A DNA stretch of 64,000 nt from Opisthorchis felineus (taxonomy: Eukaryota > Platyhelminthes > Trematoda > Opisthorchiida > Opisthorchiidae). Where the stretch lies: contig SJOL01004361.1 of NCBI GenBank assembly GCA_004794785.1, positions 120,706 to 184,705 on the forward strand, given 5' to 3'. The notes beneath the pieces are model-generated. The model did not search any database and had not been told where the DNA came from. It was given only the letters and a program-made list of their open reading frames with translations. The number at the start of each line of letters is the position of its first letter. The stretch's first letter is position 1. This document shows positions 52,901-62,032 of the stretch, one piece after another. The translations under genes were made by a program, and so were the position numbers.

Positions 52901-55900
52901 AACGTGTACTTTCAAACTAAAGGCGTTGGAGTATACCACAGAAAATCCAAAGCATGCTTTTATTGATCGTTCAAAACGAGATCGTTATGGGTTTTCTGCT
53001 GGTCCTACCAACCCAAATGGATTTGTTAATTTAGGGTCATAACATCACCAGACACCACACCAATACGGTGTGGAACGAAAATGAGCTACCAACGTTATCC
53101 ATCGTTACAGTCTTGTCCCCTAAACCTCCAAGAAACGTTTCGCAGTGGTCGGGAACATAAGCTCTGCTGAACTGAACTAGCGGGCCCACTCCACTACAGC
53201 GTGCTGTCGAACTGTTCGGTCCAGTGGGCTGAAGATCAGCTCGAGCGAGGACGGAAAGATAAACTGATGGTAGGTTGTCAGCATGTGGAAACAAGAAAAA
53301 CCGATATAAAAGAGTTCTGTAAATGTAGCAGCATCAAGGTGGGTGAAGCAGTGGTTACAAGTGTCTGAGTGATTAGGAAAGACAACCAGAGAGGGATAAC
53401 ACTCGACATGGCAAGTATTAAATTACGGCGCCCAAAACGCGTCAACCCATCTTAACGACAGATCTTGGAAAGGTTTTGGAATTTCCGAGCTCAGTTCATG
53501 CAGAAGATCGCAGGACAGCTGCGTAGTACAATTAGAGTGTAACGCCGAAGGCTTCAATGTCTTACGCCGTGTCCATTCGGTAACATTGTCATTTAGATAA
53601 AGATTTGACAAATTGTGTTGAACCTAGCTTGGTGTGGGTGACATACTTTAATTTTGGAAGTTCATGTTGTTTGGTAGCTGCCGGCCTTCATTACGACGTC
53701 TATAGAGTGCCTAGCCAAACATCCCACCAAATCCACTTGCATGTACATAGCTATGTTTGACCGTCTATGCGAATTTTTGGAAAATACAACGGCTAATGTA
53801 GGTCTCTACTGTTCACCAGTAGAGACACACACATTCTCCATCGTTGTTATTCATATAAAGATAATGTGCACAGTCCTACAGGGATTGAAGACACATTTGT
53901 TCGTTCACTTTATTTGAACCTTTCGCAGAAGGCCTTCCGCGACCTTGTCACGCAATACAATTTGTAGCTGAATATCCCGAACCTCGAAACACACTAAACC
54001 ACATCCATCATACGCTGCAATCGACCGTAACTGGACACTTCCTCTTTGTACCACCTGACAGCACTTGGCCATTTAAGAGCAACTCAAAAGTGAACACCAA
54101 ACCAACAATAAACAAAGCAAACTAAACTATCCGTTTCAACCAGTGTGAAGCTCGTATTGCCCCACTCTCCATGCAAGTGTTTAAAAGGCTGCTGAATACA
54201 GTAGCGCAATAGATGCCATAGGTACTGAGTTGACAGGCAAGTGTTGGCGAACACAATACGGAGGACCACGGAAAGGCAACATCCATGATGACATATATTT
54301 GGTCGGGACATTCAAGTTCTACTGACTAGCTTCATCAGCACAGCTAGTAAAGGTAACTGGATATCCGCGTTCTACACGCAACAGTGAATGTGATTCTCAA
54401 GCCTGCCAACACAGATGGTCATGTTTGCATTGAAGTTGGGCGGTACCCAAAACCTGTCCCTCTGTCCGTGACGTTTCGCATCCACTGAGATCCCAGTCGA
54501 CCTTCTTGTTTTGATCTCGAAACATGCAATTTTCCACTACGAAACTTGGGATTCCGTCAAAAGTCCCCTAGATTGGTGAATCAATGGGGTAGTTTCAAAT
54601 GCTACTCCAGGCTCCCGAAAAAGCATAAATTAAGACGATCCCCGCCCATACACACCGATGGCAAAACATTTTCGTGGTGCGGGATACATATGAATAAGCG
54701 TAAGCTGCGGTCCATTGCAGTGTCACATGCAACATGACAAAATTGTCTGTAGATGTTTCCTTCTCAATCGGCCAACGAGTAGCAAACAACAAGTAGATGG
54801 ACAAACGTAGTAGTAGCAGAGGTGGTAGTAAAGGTGACTAACTTATTTATCTTCCGTTTGATTTCTCATCTATGAACTGACTTCCTCAAATGTTCGCAAC
54901 AATTAGAGCTGAAATAACCGACCAGCAAGCGTCGCTCCTGATCGTGAAGTCTCAGGAATTGTTTACAAAGATCAGAAGTCAGCTAAAAACCGTGTACCAT
55001 AGGCACATTGGTTCTGGCTGCTACACTTGGATCACCGGAAAGTGGGAGAGTGTGGGACATACAGCCAAGCCTTGGAGGCGATGGCATGTTCCATTAGTTC
55101 GTGAACTGGGTAGCTACGCATTGAAGGCGATAGTTTTGATGCACGAGCGCCACTGACTGCACGATTGGGCCATTTCTGCAAGTGTCATTAACCACTGGCT
55201 AGTTGAGATCCGATATCCCCATCCGGGGAGGTCGCAGTTGTCAACCCGACTAAGCTCACTGGTTAGTGTTTTCATACTTCGTTACGAGGTCATACACTGT
55301 CCACCTATCGGTCGCTTCCACTCGGCACACGGCTGGGCAAAAAGGGCTCTGCGAGGGAGACGGTCTTCTGGCGTGCGGAGTACATGTCCTAGCCAGCGTA
55401 ACCTATGAAGCGTGAGTAATTCATCTATCGCGGGAGAGTTCCTTCCTCCTAAGACCATCTGGCGTACTTCAGTATTACTAATCCGATGTTCCCATCAGAC
55501 CTGACCAATGCTTCGGAGACACCGACAGTCAAAAACATTGACAACTTCCTTATATCGTCTGCGTGTAAAGGCCACGTTTCTGATCAATAAAGCAGTATGT
55601 ATCGCACTCCCGCTGTGTAAACTCGGAAGTATGTCATTTAATCACTGTTCGATAGCAACATGGACTCGTTTGGGGCCATTTCTACACTGACGTGAGAAAG
55701 ACATGCAACCCAACAATACTAGGAATCTCCCAGCAGAGAAGCAAAATTTCTATGAACATACTGGAAACTGAGTTGAGTATAATCGAAATTTTTTGCTCGA
55801 AACGCCACGAGACAGTGTTTTCGCTGGGGATATTTATAACAGTCATAAATGTTGGATTACCTTTCAGTAGGTCTGCATTTCTACTTACTTTTTGGGATAT

Positions 55901-58900
55901 CAACGAGTTTCATTCAATGTGTTATACGTTGAAACATATTTTAGCATCAAACTTCGGAAACGAGTAGAAAATGACCCAACGTAAAGTATGGGGGATTTCA
56001 TGTAAGTTGTGTGGCGTCTCATTATGATCCCAAATGACAAAGTTCAGGTACGCAACATCATGCAAAATCCCACCAGATATTGCGTCAGAACGATCGACTG
56101 AAGTTCACGATGAATAGGCTTTGCTATGCTTCGAAGCCCGTAACCAAAAAGTACGTGTTAACTGGCGTGACAAGGTCGAATAATAATTTCAGTCATGGGG
56201 TAAATGAAGCGAACAATCAGATATATGTTTCAATTCTCGCAGAAAATTGAAACACATCACCATGTGCATACCAGTGGTCAATGAGGTACTGTGCAAATCT
56301 TTAAGAATAGTGAACACGACACCCGATAGGACCGAGCACTGAAAATGAAAGGCTTCCAGGAAGCTTATGATAAGTCTCTGTCTTATGCTGATTGAGCGTT
56401 AAACGCAATAGCGCAGTTCGTCTGGAAAAGAGTCAACTTTGATTTTTCTAAATGTACAAAACTATTTGGTAAGATGATCACCGACCACCGGCCTAGAAGT
56501 AACATGTGCATAAATCCTAAGTGACAAGGGTACAGTTCCTGTCGAGTCGCGTAAATTCCCCGTTTATCGGATAAGGCAAAGTTTCGGTAATTGACACTGA
56601 GTTTTTGAATAAACTGAAGCGTGTTCGAAATTCATATGTTCACATCAACCGAACAGGTCAAGTTGCTTGGAAGGACTGCGAGGGAAACCTTATCTCATGG
56701 AGTATGTTCACAAACCATAATCACTAGCACTAAAACGATCAGACGAAAGGTTCAGGTACTCAGACTCAGTAGCCCTGGTGGAAACTACATTCAGTGCGAA
56801 ACACTCACCCTCAGGAGGAAATCGAGACTGCACAAGAGTCGACGCTTCAGACGTTCACGTCTTTCGTTTAAAACGTCACTCTCTGTCATCGTGGCTTCTA
56901 ATACCGTTGATGTATTTGCTTCTGAACCGTTCGGAGAGCTCGACAGATGCTGTTCGGTCACCTGGATGTCTGCATGACCAGAGGATTGGCGAGTGGAGGC
57001 CTGACTAATGTTACCGGCACTGTCCAAGGAGCATTGCCCACGGGTTCGTTGAGAGCGTCGAAGCTTAGTGAAATGTTTCTCTCGCTCCACACGCAGATGA
57101 GCCAGACGTCTATCTTGCTGCGCCCGGCATCTGGCTAGTCTTTGTTGCCGAGCGGAACGACGGCGTTGACCAGAGACCGATAGGTTGGATCGACGCCATC
57201 GAGTCGTACCATGAGCGGATTGAATCATTCGAGAGCCTGTAACACGAGTCCCTCGATTTTCGCTTCGTCGTGATCCATTACCACGAGAACGACTGGCGAC
57301 GTTGACACGCCTAGTTTGGTTTGGATTCGCAGGTGCTCCTTCAGTTGCTGCGTTACGCCGGTGTCTTCGTCGATGTTGTCTGTGCCACCACCCAATGTCA
57401 ACGTCGATATTCTGGGACCATTCGGACTCCTCAGAAGTGCCACTCTGGTCTTCTTCATTTTCATCGGATAAAACAGCGGCTTCTTCATCCATTAGATTAT
57501 TTAGGTTGGCCGATATAGCCTGAGTCAAATCTACTGACTGAATGGGCGCAAAGGCCGTATTCACAGTTTCAGGTGCCGAAATATCATCCTGAACAGAAGT
57601 AAAAATTAGACAAATGGAGTCATCTCACAATGAAGAAACGAGCAATCAGTGCACGTTAACCTAGTTAATTAGGAAGTCAACCATGCTCATATTTGACATG
57701 AAATAGCAAATTCTGCAAGTCCTGCCAAGTAAGAGCACTGTGACGTTAGGAAGTCGTACATTCACTAATCATAGCGGATTACTTACGGACGCCAATGGCA
57801 ACGCAGAACTCGCAGAAGCCAAAACAGCTGGATTTTCTACACCTAGTTGTCCGGTAGCCTCGATGCAGTCCTTTCTACTCAGGGTCACAATCGACGAGGT
57901 TTGAGATACGGTACCCAATTCGGCCAGGGAAAATAGTCCGGGACAAACTGCCGGCTGCATGAAAACACACTGGTCCGGATTGGAAACCGAGTTGATGAAC
58001 TGGTTAAAGGATCCCAATGAAACAGAAAATTTAGGTCAGTTAGGTGTGTTTATCAGACGGAGTGAGTAAGTCGAAAGAAAGCAGTCAGTTCAGTTGGAAG
58101 ACGTACATTGAAACCTGGACTACCACTGGTTCAGACAGTTAGGTAGTAAAACGAAGAGATTCTACCAAATTAAGGAAGCAGCTCCTGGGTTAGCGGTCAA
58201 AGGTATCAGACTAGAAATACTGTGGTACCGGTTATTTACCCATATATCTGTCTACTACTGTCCCGTCCACCTATACTAGCTATGATAAGAGTGGGGACAC
58301 GTATTAGAACCGACGACCTAACAAGCTCATTGTCGACAGTACTGATGAAGGGACGCTGCATGGATATGCCGTAATCTTCTGCCATTATAGTGACTAGAGC
58401 AGCCAGGCACTGTTGACAGCTTGGACAAGGGAATGCCAAAATTTATTGCCTCTAACGCTATATATGTTTCGTCAGGGTTACCCTCCAGGGAGGAGACACC
58501 GGCAGGGTGTTCAGGCCAAGTTAGTAGGTTGGGAACTCGTCTTGGTGTCCCTCTTAGCTTGTGCATGGTCAAGCCCAAACATCTACGTGAGAAGCAAACA
58601 GGGCGACTCCACCGATGCAGTATGGTAAACTCTTAGACTATGAACACGCTGTTGAACCCCACAAAGCATACGATCTAACTATCCTATGGATGCCGAGAAA
58701 ACGCCGATCGTCACGAGTGGGTTTACCTTCCAATCTACTTTTACCACAATTTTTAGAAGGGCCCTCCGTAAACCTAAGAAAGAGTACTCAGGACACAAAC
58801 GGCATATAATAGCATGATAACTCGTGATATATTTGCATGCGATAGTTTGTGAACGACAGCCGGAACCTCGAGTTCAACAATTTTGCTACCAATGGAATTG

Positions 58901-61900
58901 CAAACTGTTCATCTCTGTAGCACACCTAAACTCAGGGGGTAGTGTTAGCATGCACATTTCAATACGCATGTACACGTTCGGCTCAAGCACTGTGATAGAA
59001 CGACCTTCCGTTCATCCATCCTAGTTGTCCTATTGCGAAATAAAAGCAATTAATACAATCAAACTTCACTGATAAAGTTTGATCACGCGTTATGTCTGAA
59101 CAAATGCTGACGGTCAGATGGTACGCCTAAAGGAGGAAGCACATACATATGCTGTGACCGGCGAAAATCAAACAAATGAGCTTTAAGCTATCAAGCGAAC
59201 GGTTTAAGAAATCGGTGTATATGAGTGAGAGAGAGAGAGAGGGAGAGAGGAAACACTGACTTCATCTCCAAAAGTGACACGGGAATCACCGTTACCAACA
59301 AAAAACTTGAACTCTTCTTCATATAGTAATTTTTGCTCCTCGAGGCGATATCTACGATAAAAAGAGATGAAAACAAGGATAAAGCTAGGAAAACAGTAGT
59401 GAAAAAGGATGCACTGCTTACTGATCACAGGATTTCACTGCTTTCCAAAGCCAAACAAAAAGGACGGCTAACAAAACACCAGTCTAGAAAGCAAGTGAAT
59501 CCACCGGGTCAGTAGTGAGATCTTGATTGCAAAAACCCAAATAGATAGACTGATGATACATTATTCGCCCTCTAAAACGATTTCCCGGAAACGGAACAAA
59601 CGACGCCACACTAAAGAAATGATTCTATATGGGGTGATTCAACACTTAGAACCAGAGCAGTGTGGTTTTATGCACGGCCATATTCGAGAGTGGACAGTTA
59701 GATAAACAGAATGTGGTGACACGATCCTACACGATTCAGCAGCCCGGATTACAGCAGACTATTGACACACATCTGAGAGTCGGTGCCCGTTACTCGGTAA
59801 AGTAATTTCACTTTTATGTATCTAAGCTGGGTACCGATTACTTGAGCCAACGATTTCCGCTTGAAGGCTGAATTTTTGAACATATTTATCTCACTTAAAC
59901 AGCCTTCAAACTATCGAAAAAAAAATCAAAACGAAGCGCAAGCAAAGTTGCTTACCAACACGTCCAACATCGCTCATAATGTGTCACTCTCCCTCAATCC
60001 TCATGAAAAACATGTGCCTCCGTAGGATACTAGAATGTCCTCCGATGGAGGCTGTCTCCTCTTAGACGGCCGACAACTGCTATTAATCGCCCCCTACATT
60101 CGCACCTGATTAACAAAACTTGGATTTTCTGTGGTTGTATTCAATAGCTTTCGTGTAGGTTTTAGCGACGTTGCAGCACTTTGGCAGCTAGACCGGATTT
60201 GTTAGTTGGCCGGTCAGCTGAGAGTACAAACTGGTTTGAAAATGGTTCTTCATCATTGGTGCAGATATCATCAATGTATTGTTGATCTTAAGCACGGACA
60301 AGGTCTCCTCGAGCGGTAACGAAACATGTGCAAACCATTTTCAGGGTACGAATGCTCAAGCTATCCAATGGCCTTTTATATATGTAATTAGGTGATGAAC
60401 GTCATGAGGGTCGTCAGATCCTGAAATCTAGGTTAGTACAACTGCATAAGCACGTATCGCAGCATGAACTGAAGAGAACAGCTGAAAGAGCTGTATCACA
60501 AAACAGGAAATGCTTGAGTAAGACAAAAATGAGCAACTACGTTAGGTATCACACTGCTTACTTTAACTCCGTGGCGGAAAGTGGCTGGATTAGTGGAGTT
60601 AGGGGATTCAACCAAACCGACTGCCAGAGATAGTGCTTTCCCTGAATAGCATGTGTTCTTGACTGCAGTGGGTTTGGACAATAGTCAGCAGGCACTTCAG
60701 AACAAAACTGAATGTCATCGATAACCATATCTTCGCCAACTGAAAGTGAAGAGCAAATGTTCGGTATATTCCAACTTCACAAGGATGGTGTTTCCAAATG
60801 AATGGAAAGGGAATGATAGAAAACCAATGGAACACATAACAGGGAAACTGTTACGATAGAGCTGCCACGAAAATAAGCATGCAGTCGATATGTAGATACC
60901 TAGGGAAAAAACAGTCAACGGTGAAGAGCGTCACAGTTTACAGTCCAATTTTTGCTACTGATTCCCGGGACATCGTTTCAAAACTAAGATGCTTACTGGG
61001 GGAAGAGAGAGTTTGACACAAAAATACGGATAGGAAGCACTAAATTTTCTAAATGGTGAGATGTGCGCAGGGACAGTTGATACGAAAGTTTGTACTTCAA
61101 AAACAAATAAAAAGTCAAACCAGCTGTGCCAATCTATTGGTGAATACAGCCAAAGGACGCACTAACACTATCAAACTGCTCAAGACTAGAAGCACAAACG
61201 AAAATGCCAGGAGCGGACTGGAAGCATGGACAGACAGCTCAAACCTGACTGATCCTAGCTATCAGGCCAGAGCGACCTGGCAGTGCTTCAGTCCACATAA
61301 TTCTCGAAGACAGCACGGTAGCTAGGCGCCAGAAAGCCAAACGATGACCAAGATGACCCATCCAGGATAGTAAAAACAAAAATCGAGTTAGTTGGCATTC
61401 GTATCACGAGACCCGTAAGATATGCTGGAGTACAGACAGTGTCAGGTCGGGAAAAATACAGGAAGCACGATTTAGCGCTACAGCGACTAGAAAATGTCGA
61501 CCCTACTTGACCAGTGATATATATAGCCCGGAACTCTTAACAAGGAAAATATCAAGTGTTGTATATCATACGAATCCGAAAATCAAGCTAGCAATAGCGC
61601 AATAGGATGGTGAGGCTGAGTGACACCGCTTCAAGATAACAAGGCCGTAGACAGAACAGTGTACGAATTCTTCCACATTTGTACGATATATCTAGCGTCT
61701 CTACCGAACGATTCATCAGCAACGAAATAAGTACAAAACTAAGTGAAAATGAGAATGCCCACGAATATGACATAAAGAATCCATAATTCGTCTGATATGC
61801 GCAACTTTCCAAGCCCACTTCAACTAATCATGGGCAAATACGTGACGCAGTTCGAAGAAGCTATGGAGAAACACGTTTAGTAAACTTCACATAAAGGAAA

Positions 61901-61990
61901 GCTAATGAAGTTAGGAGGCTACTAGTCGTACTTCGGATAGGAACTCAGTAGAACATGGCTGTTTACGACATCCACAGCTGGCAGCAGTTC

Positions 61991-62032
<42 letters not shown>

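Larger units (their letters stand above)
42736..56808. other. BRWD/PHIP intron D-E (about 14 kb)
   Basis: The largest intron. It holds an (ATT)n retroelement tail near 45.05 kb, an internally deleted RTE copy (47.46-48.85 kb), a dispersed-repeat copy (50.93-51.15 kb), a hairpin (53802-53826) and an RTE 3' end (54.99-55.65 kb). An open plus-strand stretch of about 126 codons (45906-46286) and a minus-strand one of 143 codons (50216-50647) have no recognisable domain and are probably chance or repeat-derived. A small host exon hidden here cannot be excluded. Confidence 0.6.

Noticed and set aside
61991..62030. (TAA)n run as a CRISPR or other regularly spaced array
   Set aside because: Simple trinucleotide microsatellite; the window is eukaryotic.
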